Assembly (NCBI GenBank): GCA_020849295.1
Contig: JADLGN010000029.1
Location: 1 to 64,000, forward strand
Source of the DNA: Bacteroidia bacterium
GTDB lineage: Bacteria > Bacteroidota > Bacteroidia > NS11-12g > UBA9320
Length of the DNA: 64,000 bases
Direction of reading: 5' to 3'
Within the stretch, counting starts at the first letter, position 1. Each line of letters starts with the position of its first letter. Below the pieces are notes generated by a model, which saw only the letters and a program-made list of their open reading frames with translations, was not told where the DNA came from and did no database searches. Both the position numbers and the translations under genes were made by a program. Shown here in pieces: positions 27,064-35,864 of the stretch.

Positions 27064-27705
27064 TTGAAACTTGTATCAAGCAATCATCCAAAACATTTTT
27101 TTTTATTTCTGATTTTTCTTTGTTGTAATTATCATTTGTATTCTCAAAAATATTCGGGCAACATAAATTTGTATGGTTTTAAATATGAAGAAACCAAATT
27201 ATACCCTTCACTTACTGCAACTTTGAATTATGAAACCAAAAAAGCAAATATTTTTTCTGAAATAAGACTAAATTATGAAGATTTGAACTTATATTCTGCT
27301 TTATTAGGGTTAAATTATATACTTGACAAAGATAGTAACATTACTATAACGCCTTATTCAGGTTTTACATTTGGCACTTTTAATTCAATACCTGCAGGAT
27401 TTGTTTTTTATGCTGAATCTCAAAAGTTTGATTTTTACTCTCAGCAACAAGTAAACAATAGGATTAGCAATTCAGATACCGGATTTTATTTCTCGTGGAG
27501 TGAAATTAACTTAAAGTATTTAAGAAAGACTAACTATAATTGTTTTGTTGGACTTACAAATGTGATTGATGCTTCAAATAATTATTCTGATATTTATTTT
27601 GGTATAAAATCAGGATTTAATTTTTTTGAGAAAATTGAAACAAGTTTCTACCTTTTTAAAATTAGAGAACCATCATATTATATTTCATTATTGTATGAAT
27701 TTTAA
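27064..27705 (+). CDS. Predicted outer-membrane beta-barrel protein of unknown function
   Basis: 213 residues from a TTG start; no in-frame ATG precedes the signal peptide, so TTG is the best choice. A hydrophobic signal (FFLFLIFLCCNYHLYSQ) is followed by alternating aromatic/polar beta-strands (YSGNINLYGFKYEETKLYP, ANIFSEIRLNYEDLNLYS, YFGIKSGFNFFEKIETSFY) and a terminal aromatic YEF, as in outer-membrane barrels. It begins 30 bases after hutU and could be co-transcribed. No family recognised. Confidence 0.65.
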   Translation: MKLVSSNHPKHFFLFLIFLCCNYHLYSQKYSGNINLYGFKYEETKLYPSLTATLNYETKKANIFSEIRLNYEDLNLYSALLGLNYILDKDSNITITPYSGFTFGTFNSIPAGFVFYAESQKFDFYSQQQVNNRISNSDTGFYFSWSEINLKYLRKTNYNCFVGLTNVIDASNNYSDIYFGIKSGFNFFEKIETSFYLFKIREPSYYISLLYEF

Positions 27706-27866
27706 ATGAGTTTTATTGGATTAAATATTTATATGTTTGTTGAATTTTTTTTTGTTTCATTTTACACTTTTTAGTTAAAAGAGAAGATTTTTTTAATGTC
27801 AAGACAGTATTATTTATATTTACAAATTGTCAAAAGTATCACTTTGTAATTTTCTTACTCATTTTA

Positions 27867-28748
27867 TTAGCAACATTTATATTCATTAGGCTCTATGTGA
27901 ATAAGTACATGTCCTAATTGAGGTATGTTAAATCTTAAAGAGTCTTTTAGGTTATGTGCAATTTCGTGACCGAGTTTTACAGAAATGTTTGCATCTACTG
28001 TTGCATGAAGATCAACATGATATTTCATTCCAGCTTTCCTCACAAAACATTTTTCAGTAGCCACTACACCATCAACAGACATAGACACTTTTCTAATTTC
28101 AGTAATCAGGTCGTCATACAAATGCTCATCCATAATTTCTCCAAGTGCAGGTCTGAAAATTTTATAACTGTTATAAAGTATAAAACCCGATGCAAATAGT
28201 GCAGCCCAGTCATCTGCATATTCATAACCTTTGCCAAAATACAAGGCAATTGAAATCCCAATTAATGCAGCGACAGAAGTTATTGCATCGCTTCTGTGAT
28301 GCCAAGCATCAGCTTTCAGCAAAGAACTATTTGTTTCTTTTGCTTTTTTCATTACCATCTGAAATGAAATTTCTTTCCATGCTATTAATGGAACAAGAAA
28401 TAGCAATGTCCAAATTTTAGGTAATTCGTGTGGTGTCCTTATGTTTTTTATACTTTCATAAGCAATGATAGTTGCAGAAGTTATTAAAAATCCAACAACC
28501 AAAAATGTAATTAACGGTTCTACTTTTCCATGTCCATAAGGGTGGTTTTTGTCTGCCGGTCTATTGGCATATTTTAGCCCTAGTAGCACTAAAAAAGAAG
28601 ATAAAATATCAGTAGTAGATTCTATGGCATCGGCAATTAGTGCATAAGAGTTTCCAAAAAAACCTGCAAGTGCTTTTATAATTGCCAAACTTGTATTTCC
28701 TGCAATACTAAAATATGTAGTTTTAATTGCAGTCTGTTCGTTTTTCAT
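27867..28748 (-). CDS. Cation diffusion facilitator family metal exporter
   Basis: 293 residues from MKNEQTAIKTTYFS at 28748; a longer in-frame start at 28820 lies inside the preceding gene and is rejected. Six transmembrane helices are predicted in the first ~215 residues. Metal-site segments are DAIESTTDIL in TM2 and DAWHHRSDA in TM5, with NHPYGHGKVEP in the TM2-TM3 loop. The C-terminal ~80-residue cytoplasmic domain has GMKYHVDLHATVDANISVKLGHEIAHNLK. It exports divalent metals (Fe, Zn or Mn) in exchange for protons; ExxxD in TM2 differs from the DxxxD of FieF. It lies 10 bases after DUF2480. Confidence 0.88.
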   Translation of the reverse strand: MKNEQTAIKTTYFSIAGNTSLAIIKALAGFFGNSYALIADAIESTTDILSSFLVLLGLKYANRPADKNHPYGHGKVEPLITFLVVGFLITSATIIAYESIKNIRTPHELPKIWTLLFLVPLIAWKEISFQMVMKKAKETNSSLLKADAWHHRSDAITSVAALIGISIALYFGKGYEYADDWAALFASGFILYNSYKIFRPALGEIMDEHLYDDLITEIRKVSMSVDGVVATEKCFVRKAGMKYHVDLHATVDANISVKLGHEIAHNLKDSLRFNIPQLGHVLIHIEPNEYKCC

Positions 28749-28758
28749 TAATGTTATT

Positions 28759-29262
28759 TTATTTCTTTTTGTAAACCGGTACTGTACTACAAGGTTCACC
28801 ATACATAATACTTGATGCAACAGGCTGTAATAATCTTAATATTTCTGTATAAGCAAAAACCGGAACGGGTATATTACCGCAACCTTTTATCACAATTTTT
28901 TGATTTCGATATAGCTCAATATTTATTTCAGATAAGGATTTTTGGAATAGAGAATTTTCAAGTTGTTCAATATTGCCAAACACAAAATGGTTTGCTATTT
29001 CAGAAATTTTACTTCCTATAAGCATATAAGCCCACGTTGGTACAATTGCATCAGCACTGCAGGTTATTGCTACGTTTTTATTTTGATATACACTCCAATC
29101 GTTGTTTTTTACAAATTCCCTGAAATCTTTTTCTTTTAGTATTAATCCCATAAACAGACAATCTTTAATATCAAAAATTACTCTTTGGTTTTTATTATAA
29201 AAATCTTCAAGATTAATTGTTATTAAACCACTGTTGGCTACTTTGTTTACTATTGATTCCAT
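28759..29262 (-). CDS. DUF2480 family protein
   Basis: A 167-residue cytoplasmic protein matching the Bacteroidota-specific DUF2480 family: SGLITINLEDF near the start, DIKDCLFMGLILKEKDFREF, ITCSADAIVPTWAYMLIGSK and IKGCGNIPVPVFAYTEI. The conserved single Cys residues in ITCSADAIVPTWAYM and KGCGNIPVPV may be functional. No role is known. It is followed 10 bases later by the CDF exporter and preceded by pyk on the same strand with a 63-base gap. Confidence 0.82.
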   Translation of the reverse strand: MESIVNKVANSGLITINLEDFYNKNQRVIFDIKDCLFMGLILKEKDFREFVKNNDWSVYQNKNVAITCSADAIVPTWAYMLIGSKISEIANHFVFGNIEQLENSLFQKSLSEINIELYRNQKIVIKGCGNIPVPVFAYTEILRLLQPVASSIMYGEPCSTVPVYKKK

Positions 29263-29325
29263 CTGTAATGACTATTCAGTTTTTTAAACATTAATTTTCT
29301 TTATTTTGTTCTATAAACTTATATC

Positions 29326-30786
29326 TTATTTCACTTCACTCACCTTTAAGCTGTTTGTTCTTTGTTTAAGAGCTAAAGGCATACTCGAACAATTTATTAC
29401 TATATCGCCTTTTTTTATAAAGTTTTTGGATTTAAGAAAGTCAATAGTATCACTAATTGTTTTATCTGTACTTTCTTCAAGGTCGTAATAAAAACCTCTT
29501 ATACCCCAAACCATATTAAGGGTTTTTAAAATAGGGCGATTACTTGTCAAAATAAAAATATCACAATTTGGTCTGTATGAACTGATTTTTTTTGCTGTAT
29601 AACCTGAAAAAGTCATACCTACTATGCATTTTGCATCGAGGTGTTCACTCATTCTTACTGCTGTAAAACATATTTCGTCTGATATAAAAGTAGGACTTGA
29701 TTTTTCTGGTTTTTTACCTTTGTAATATGGATTTGAATTGGTTTCAATTTCGTGAATAATTTGCTCTACTGCCTGTATAGTTTTAAGAGGATATTTCCCG
29801 ATAGAAGTTTCTGCACTAAGCATAACAGCATCTGCTCCGTCAAGTACTGAATTTGCTACATCATTCACTTCGGCTCGTGTTGGAGTAGGATTTTCAATCA
29901 TACTTTCCATCATTTGAGTTGCAATTATTACAGGTTTTGATGCAGCAAGACATTTTTCTACAATTTGTTTTTGAATAAGCGGAACTTTTTGCATTGCATA
30001 TTCTACTCCCAAATCGCCCCTTGCTACCATTATTCCATCTGCACATTCCAATATTTTATCAAAATTTATTACAGCTTCGGGTTTTTCTATTTTTGCAATT
30101 ATTTGTGTTCGTGGATTACTTTTACTTACAAGTTTTTTCAACTCTATTATATCTTTTTCTGATCTCACAAATGACATTGCTACCCAGTCAATATCGTTTT
30201 TAAGAGCAAAAATTAAATCTTCTTTGTCTTTTTTTGTTAAACCCTGTAATGTAAGATTAGATTCTGGCAGATTAAATCCTTTGCGTGACAATAATATGCC
30301 ACTGTTTAATATTAATGCTTTTAATGTTTGCGAATCAACTTTTTCTATTATTTTAATTTCAATTTTTCCATCATCTAGTAATACTCTTTCGCCGGGTTTT
30401 ACATCTCTTATTAGGTTTTGATAATTTACATGAATTATATTTTTATTTCCTTCAATTTTTTTTGTAGTTAGCAAAATATTATTCCCTTTTTTAAGTTCTG
30501 CCTTACCTCCTGTCATTTCTCCAACTCGCAGTTTAGGTCCTTGCAAATCACACAATATACATACATTGGTGTCAAGTTCTTCATTAATTTCCTTTATAGT
30601 ATTTATTGTTTGAAGATGGGTTTGATAATCGCCATGTGAAAAATTTATTCTGCAAACATCAACACCTGCTCTTATCATACTTTTGAGTGTGCTGTAGTCA
30701 GAAGAAGCAGGGCCTATAGTAGCTATAATTTTTGTTTTATTAAACTTTAGATAATTTATACCTTGAACTTTATTTTTTGTTACCAT
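29326..30786 (-). CDS. pyk: Pyruvate kinase
   Basis: A 486-residue enzyme making pyruvate and ATP from phosphoenolpyruvate and ADP. Motifs in order are KIIATIGPASSDYSTL (18-33), RINFSHGDYQTH (about 46-57), the catalytic lysine with the Mg site in IIAKIEKPEAVINFDKIL (about 230-247), and MVARGDLGVEY (about 255-265). The C-terminal allosteric domain is present. It ends a long minus-strand gene run and starts 6 bases after an IPExxxVDY-like gene, a pairing seen in other Bacteroidota. Confidence 0.94.
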   Translation of the reverse strand: MVTKNKVQGINYLKFNKTKIIATIGPASSDYSTLKSMIRAGVDVCRINFSHGDYQTHLQTINTIKEINEELDTNVCILCDLQGPKLRVGEMTGGKAELKKGNNILLTTKKIEGNKNIIHVNYQNLIRDVKPGERVLLDDGKIEIKIIEKVDSQTLKALILNSGILLSRKGFNLPESNLTLQGLTKKDKEDLIFALKNDIDWVAMSFVRSEKDIIELKKLVSKSNPRTQIIAKIEKPEAVINFDKILECADGIMVARGDLGVEYAMQKVPLIQKQIVEKCLAASKPVIIATQMMESMIENPTPTRAEVNDVANSVLDGADAVMLSAETSIGKYPLKTIQAVEQIIHEIETNSNPYYKGKKPEKSSPTFISDEICFTAVRMSEHLDAKCIVGMTFSGYTAKKISSYRPNCDIFILTSNRPILKTLNMVWGIRGFYYDLEESTDKTISDTIDFLKSKNFIKKGDIVINCSSMPLALKQRTNSLKVSEVK

Positions 30787-30792
30787 TTTTTA

Positions 30793-31218
30793 TCAGTGAA
30801 TAATATCAATAAACCTTTGTGTTTGTTTTTTTAAATCAATTTCGAAAATTGCTTCTATATATTTAAACTCTCTAAGAAAATTAAAAGTATCTTCAATTAT
30901 TTCATTGCTTTCTGTTTCTATTGTTAATATCATATCAATTTTATTGTTTTTGTTTGCTATTGTTTCGTTGTCGCCTTTGTTTACAAAGAGTTTATATAAT
31001 GTTTCGGTGTTTGAGTCGAAATATGAATATGAAATAAAATAAGAAGTTATTTCATTTTTAATATATTCAATATCTTCATTTCGTTTAAAATTAAATAAAC
31101 CTGTTTTGATTAAAAAATGAACTAATTTTAGATGACCGATAGATGAAACAATACCCCACACGATGTTGTTGTTTAATATTTCTTCATCCCACTTTAATAT
31201 TGATTTTTTTTTAATCAT
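30793..31218 (-). CDS. IPExxxVDY-family-like protein
   Basis: A 141-residue protein. Its pattern (IVWGIVSSIGHLKLVHFLIK, YFISYSYFDSNTETLYKLFVNK, KIDMILTIE, and a C-terminal FKYIEAIFEIDLKKQ) follows the Bacteroidota IPExxxVDY family, and that family is often adjacent to pyruvate kinase as here. However, the name-giving IPExxxVDY segment is not conserved (around ETIANKNNKIDMIL). It overlaps pth by 4 bases (ATGA) and precedes pyk by 6, so translational coupling is likely. Function unknown; family assignment is from pattern and context. Confidence 0.6.
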   Translation of the reverse strand: MIKKKSILKWDEEILNNNIVWGIVSSIGHLKLVHFLIKTGLFNFKRNEDIEYIKNEITSYFISYSYFDSNTETLYKLFVNKGDNETIANKNNKIDMILTIETESNEIIEDTFNFLREFKYIEAIFEIDLKKQTQRFIDIIH

Positions 31219-31781
31219 AATTTTCTGTTTATGTTATTCATAGTTTTTTCAATTCCTTCTAATACATACTTCTCTATTGCTTCAATTGATTTTTGAACAC
31301 CTGCATTTACAGCTTCAATTTCTTCATCTTTCCATTTGCTTAATACAAACTCAGCTTGCCGACCTTTAGCATATTCATTACCTATACCAAATCTAAGACG
31401 TGGAAAATTGTCGTGATTTAATGTTTGTATTATATCTTTCAACCCATTGTGTCCGGCATCTCTGCCCTTACTTCTCAATCGTAGTTGTGCTAATGGCAAA
31501 GCAATATCATCAGCAATTACAAGTACATTTTCAATGTTTACTTTTAGTTTGTTTATCCAGTAAATAAGAGCCTTTCCGCTAAGATTCATATATGTTGAAG
31601 GCTTTATGCAATGTATAGTATTTCCTTTAAATTTAATTGTACAGTGCGAGGCAAGTCGTTCTGTTTGAAAATTCTGTTCATATTTTTTTGTAAATTCATC
31701 AAGAATTTCGAACCCTATATTGTGTCTTGTGCAATTGTATTGATTACCTATATTTCCAAGTCCTGCTATTAAATATTTCAT
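31215..31781 (-). CDS. pth: Peptidyl-tRNA hydrolase
   Basis: A 188-residue enzyme that releases peptides from peptidyl-tRNA. The active-site features are present: Asn near residue 10 and the catalytic His in GLGNIGNQYNCTRHNIGF, the conserved Asp in VIADDIALPLAQLRLRSKGR (about 90), and DAGHNGLKDI (about 107-116). PRLRFGIGNEYAKGRQAEFVL is typical. It sits between the LolC/E-like permease (3 bases upstream) and the IPExxxVDY-like gene (overlapping). Confidence 0.93.
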   Translation of the reverse strand: MKYLIAGLGNIGNQYNCTRHNIGFEILDEFTKKYEQNFQTERLASHCTIKFKGNTIHCIKPSTYMNLSGKALIYWINKLKVNIENVLVIADDIALPLAQLRLRSKGRDAGHNGLKDIIQTLNHDNFPRLRFGIGNEYAKGRQAEFVLSKWKDEEIEAVNAGVQKSIEAIEKYVLEGIEKTMNNINRKL

Positions 31782-31784
31782 TTA

Positions 31785-32975
31785 TTAATTTAATTTTCTT
31801 GAAGGTATCCACGAAGTTACAAATCCAATTATCATTGAAATGAATATTATTATAAAAAAATCCTGTATTTTAAAACTAACTGGATATGCATCAATCAAAC
31901 TGTTTTCAAGTCTTAGCAGCCCGAATTTTTCTTGTATAAATACTAAAATACTTCCTAATATCAAACCTATTGCACAGCCGGTAAATGCTATAATTAACCC
32001 TGAATTAATAAAAATTTTACTCAATGAAGAATTATAAATTCCAATACTTCTTAAAATCCTTATATCTTTTTGTTTTTCGAGTATAAGCATAGTTACAGAA
32101 CCCATTAAGTTAAATGAAGCAATAAGTAAAATAAAACTAAGTATAGCAATGGTTACAAGTTTTTCACTTTTAAAAATCTTATAAAAACTTTCTTTTTGTT
32201 CGTATTTGTTTTTTACTGAAAATTTTGTGCCTGCTATTTTTCTGATGTTATTTTTTACAACTTTACTTTTATAATTTTTTTTAAGTTTTATTTCAATTGC
32301 TGAAATTTTGTTTGCTGAAGAAAATATTTTTTGAGCAAAATCAAGAGAAACCAATACATATCGGCTGTCAATATCTTCATGCACATAAAATTTAGCTGTT
32401 GGAAGAATTTTTTCGGTAATAATATTTTGTTCAGGATTTATATTACTTATATCACCTTTTACCGGCACATAAACAGTAACAAAACCTAAGGGGTTATTTA
32501 GATTTAATCCTAATTTTTCTGAAAGTTCATATCCAAAAACACCACTGCTGTAATTGTCATTATTAATGTCATATTTGCCTTCAAAAACAAGGCTGTCAAT
32601 TCCGGTAACATTCGAATAATTTTCTGAAACTCCCTTTATTACTGTAATTTCTTGCGATTGACCATATTTCATTACTGCATTGTCTTCGAGTGTGAGAGCA
32701 ATTGAACTTATACCTTCAATCTTTTTTAGCTTACCTATTATTTTTTCAGGATTAAAAGTTTTCCCTTCTATTGTTTCAATTTTTATATCTGGGTCAAATG
32801 CAGTAAACATTAGTGTTATTGTTTTTTCGAATCCATTAAGGGCAGAAAAAATAATAAGCATTGCCGCTGCGCATATAGAAAATGCTGTAAGCGAAATTCC
32901 CGAAATAATATTAATTGCATTAGTTTTCTTTTTTGTAAAAACATATCTTAATGCAACTTTTAACGGAAATTTCAT
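31785..32975 (-). CDS. LolC/LolE-type ABC transporter permease (lipoprotein sorting)
   Basis: A 396-residue permease with one N-terminal transmembrane helix (about 23-50), a large periplasmic domain (about 50-260) and three C-terminal helices (about 270-295, 318-345, 368-390), the MacB/LolCE layout. LKVALRYVFTKKKTNAINIISGIS at the start is characteristic of LolC/E. It probably extracts lipoproteins from the inner membrane toward the outer membrane with a LolD ATPase, which is absent here. Located 18 bases after rbfA and 3 bases before pth. Having one permease gene suggests a homodimeric LolF-like form. Confidence 0.83.
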   Translation of the reverse strand: MKFPLKVALRYVFTKKKTNAINIISGISLTAFSICAAAMLIIFSALNGFEKTITLMFTAFDPDIKIETIEGKTFNPEKIIGKLKKIEGISSIALTLEDNAVMKYGQSQEITVIKGVSENYSNVTGIDSLVFEGKYDINNDNYSSGVFGYELSEKLGLNLNNPLGFVTVYVPVKGDISNINPEQNIITEKILPTAKFYVHEDIDSRYVLVSLDFAQKIFSSANKISAIEIKLKKNYKSKVVKNNIRKIAGTKFSVKNKYEQKESFYKIFKSEKLVTIAILSFILLIASFNLMGSVTMLILEKQKDIRILRSIGIYNSSLSKIFINSGLIIAFTGCAIGLILGSILVFIQEKFGLLRLENSLIDAYPVSFKIQDFFIIIFISMIIGFVTSWIPSRKLN

Positions 32976-32993
32976 TTCAGTTTTTATTAAAAG

Positions 32994-33356
32994 TTATTTA
33001 ACAATAGTGTCTTGTTTTATTTTGTTAAGTAATTTTTCAATATGTTCTGCATTGTCTAATGTGGTATCAAGATAAAATTGCAAAACAGGTATTTTTCTCA
33101 ATTGATTTCTAAGTTTATCACTTAGCATTTTTCTAATTTGCTGATTGTGAAATTCTATTAATGAAAAAATCTCGTCTTTATTTTTTTTCGACATTATACC
33201 TAAGTAAACTTTGGCTACTCCCAAATCTGCTGATACTCTTACTTCCATTATGGTTATAAAAGAGTTTTCGAAAAGCTTTGATGACAAGATATTAAAAACT
33301 TCGCTTAAATCTTTCTGAATTTGTCTTGCTAATTTGTCTGTTCTTTTCCCTTTCAT
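32994..33356 (-). CDS. rbfA: 30S ribosome-binding factor A
   Basis: A 120-residue KH-type protein needed for 16S rRNA 5'-end maturation and cold adaptation. It begins KGKRTDKLARQIQKDLSEVF, with ADLGVAKVYLGIM and LRKIPVLQFYLDTTLDNAEHIEKLL at the C-terminus, all typical of RbfA. Transcribed with the OppC-like gene upstream (38-base gap) and the LolC/E-like gene downstream. Confidence 0.92.
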   Translation of the reverse strand: MKGKRTDKLARQIQKDLSEVFNILSSKLFENSFITIMEVRVSADLGVAKVYLGIMSKKNKDEIFSLIEFHNQQIRKMLSDKLRNQLRKIPVLQFYLDTTLDNAEHIEKLLNKIKQDTIVK

Positions 33357-33394
33357 ACTGCAAAATTAATGTTTATTTATGCATGCAATGTTAT

Positions 33395-34444
33395 TTAATC
33401 GTTAACATCGAGTGCATCTCTTAGACCATTACCAATAAAATTCACACTCATAACAAGTAAAGCAATCATTAACCCCGGAAAAATTGCAAGATGTGAAGCA
33501 TCAAACACTATAAAAGCATAATTTTCTTTTATCATCTGCCCAAGGCTGGGAGCGGGGGGCTGCAATCCCTGTCCTAGAAAGCTCAAACCTGCTTCAAGTA
33601 AAATAGCAGATGCAAAATTGGCTACTGACATTATTATAACTGTACCCCAAACATTTGGCAATATATGTTTAATCAGTATTCTACTATTACTAAATTTCAT
33701 TACACGGGCAGCTTGTATAAATTCTTTTTCTCTTATTGAAAACACTTGTCCTCTCACAATACGTGCAAGCTCAACCCATGATGTAAGCCCAATGGCAACA
33801 AAAATTTGCCAAAATCCTTTTCCGATAGCAAATGTAAGTGCAATTACAAACATTAGTGTAGGCAATGACCATATTATATTAATAAGCCACATAATTATTC
33901 CATCAACCCATCCCCTGAAAAACCCCGATAGTAAACCCATTACAAGACCTGTTAATAATGAAATAAAAACAGCAACTACGCCTACAGCTATTGAACTGCG
34001 TGTGCCTATAATTAGTCGGCTGAATAAATCTCTTCCATACCTGTCAGTTCCTAAAATATTACTTCGTTTAATTATATAATCACTTTTGTTATATAATTCT
34101 TCAATACTCAAAGAATGTGTGATTTGGCTGTTGTATTTATTGTAAAATAATGAATCATTTTTTTCCCAAACTTTGTCAATTGGTATAATCTCAAAATCAG
34201 GTTCTGTGCCATTAAATATTTTATAAAAAAAACCCTTATATTCTGATTTGTATTTAGATTTTACCTTAATATAAATACATGAAAATCCGGGTTTTTTAAG
34301 TGCTATATCAGGATACATGCTATTTACTTCCGGTGTTTTATCTGGCACTAAAAGGTAGCCGAAAATAGAGGTAAAAATACAAGCCGACATAAAAAGTAAA
34401 CCAGCTAAAGCAAGTTTGTTTTTTTTAAATTTTTTCCAAATCAT
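33395..34444 (-). CDS. OppC/DppC-type ABC transporter permease
   Basis: A 349-residue permease. It has an N-terminal OppC leader (WKKFKKNKLALAGLLFMSAC), then an unusually long extracytoplasmic stretch (about residues 33-130, including CIYIKVKSKYKSEYKGFFY), and then the permease core with LGTDRYGRDLFSRLIIGTRSS, five helices and the ATPase-contact EAA loop EFIQAARVMKFSNSRILIKHILP. It should import peptides or similar solutes with an OppB partner, ATPases and a binding protein, none of which are adjacent. It overlaps the O-antigen ligase-like gene by 20 bases. Confidence 0.87.
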   Translation of the reverse strand: MIWKKFKKNKLALAGLLFMSACIFTSIFGYLLVPDKTPEVNSMYPDIALKKPGFSCIYIKVKSKYKSEYKGFFYKIFNGTEPDFEIIPIDKVWEKNDSLFYNKYNSQITHSLSIEELYNKSDYIIKRSNILGTDRYGRDLFSRLIIGTRSSIAVGVVAVFISLLTGLVMGLLSGFFRGWVDGIIMWLINIIWSLPTLMFVIALTFAIGKGFWQIFVAIGLTSWVELARIVRGQVFSIREKEFIQAARVMKFSNSRILIKHILPNVWGTVIIMSVANFASAILLEAGLSFLGQGLQPPAPSLGQMIKENYAFIVFDASHLAIFPGLMIALLVMSVNFIGNGLRDALDVND

Positions 34445-35864
34445 TTTTAAGATGATATGAATTTAATGATACCAACGCTGCTAAAAATCCCCACAAAGGA
34501 ACAGCTAACTTATCAAATTCACTGTAATTATTTACTACACCATGAATAAAATAAGTGCTTAAACCTGAAATTATGGCTAAAGAAAGAAATTTTATTTCAT
34601 TATTTTTTGATTTTGAAAATATCCTAAAACCAAGATAAAAACTGTATAAAATCATAAGAATCCAAAGTAAAAAACCTATTAAGCCGGTTTCGCTCAATGG
34701 ACGTAAAAATTCACTGTGTACATTTCCTAAATCTCCGGCGTTTGTACTAATTATTGTAAGTTCGCTTGAAACTTGGAATGGTGCATATTGGAAAACATAA
34801 GTTCCGGGACCCCAGCCAAGAATAGGTCTTTCATTAAACATTCTTTTTGCACAATTCCATCTGTTTAGTCTTTCAAGATTAGATGGATCGGTAGAAACAT
34901 TTGTTATTGATGAAACATGTTGTTCAATATCGTCGGCAGAGCCTTGTTTGTTTCTCGAAAGTTCTGTTTGTACATCAGACTGTATATAGAAATAAATGGC
35001 AAAAAGCAAAATGATACCGGCTAAAAAACTCCTGAATCTGAATCCCAATATAATAAAAATAGAAATTGCTGTTGCACCAATCAAACTAAGCCATGCAGCT
35101 CTTGTATATGATAAAATTACTGCAATGCTTAGAAAAACGGCAAGCAAAAAAGCTATAATCCTTAAAATGATATTTTGTTTTAAATAAAATCCCCAAATTC
35201 CAAATACAATTAATGGCGGAATAATAAAAGAAACAAGTGCCGCATACATTCCATGATCTGGCATTAGCGGCTGCATAGCAGCGTAAGCAAATCCTCTGGT
35301 AAATCCACCTTTAGAATGATTGTATAAGGTGTAAATTGAAAGGATAAATATACCAGTTGCTAATAGCCATACAAATTTAATAATTGATTTTTTGTCTTTG
35401 AAAAATTCAGAAAACAAAAGGTATATAACAAAAACATATAAAATTCTTGAAAGTAAAAATTTTAATGAAACCAATGGCATTGAACTGCCAATTGTGCATA
35501 CTATATCCCAAAATATAATTCCTGCAATAATTAAAGTAAGCCCACTTTTTAGTATGTTTTTATCAAAAGTAGAACCATCAAACAGCTTGGCTACCAATCC
35601 AAACATTACTAGTAAAAAAACTGGCTCTGTAGGGAAAGTCATTCCCATTCCGCCTCCAACATTATTAACCTGAATGCTAAGTGGTACACACAAAACCATG
35701 AAAAAAAGAATTTCCTTAGTTTGATTAATCAATAGCCAAAAAAATACTAAAGCAAATGGTGTAAGTGCAACAAAATAGTTTTGAAAATAAATGCCTGTTA
35801 ATATCAGAATTAAAAAAAATAAACCAATTGTATAAAATATTTTTAAACTTATTTTATCAATCAT
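34425..35864 (-). CDS. O-antigen ligase/polymerase-like membrane protein
   Basis: A 479-residue polytopic protein with about 11-12 hydrophobic segments. The Wzy_C/WaaL region is recognisable in the long periplasmic loop: RLNRWNCAKRMFNERPILGW (about 325-344), GPGTYVFQYAPF, and HSEFLRPLSETGLIGFLLW (about 385-403), with the conserved His. Such proteins attach polysaccharide to lipid A or polymerise repeat units in the inner membrane. It follows the chain-length determinant with a 1-base TGATG junction, which strongly links both to surface-polysaccharide assembly. Ligase versus polymerase cannot be decided from sequence. Confidence 0.83.
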   Translation of the reverse strand: MIDKISLKIFYTIGLFFLILILTGIYFQNYFVALTPFALVFFWLLINQTKEILFFMVLCVPLSIQVNNVGGGMGMTFPTEPVFLLVMFGLVAKLFDGSTFDKNILKSGLTLIIAGIIFWDIVCTIGSSMPLVSLKFLLSRILYVFVIYLLFSEFFKDKKSIIKFVWLLATGIFILSIYTLYNHSKGGFTRGFAYAAMQPLMPDHGMYAALVSFIIPPLIVFGIWGFYLKQNIILRIIAFLLAVFLSIAVILSYTRAAWLSLIGATAISIFIILGFRFRSFLAGIILLFAIYFYIQSDVQTELSRNKQGSADDIEQHVSSITNVSTDPSNLERLNRWNCAKRMFNERPILGWGPGTYVFQYAPFQVSSELTIISTNAGDLGNVHSEFLRPLSETGLIGFLLWILMILYSFYLGFRIFSKSKNNEIKFLSLAIISGLSTYFIHGVVNNYSEFDKLAVPLWGFLAALVSLNSYHLKNDLEKI

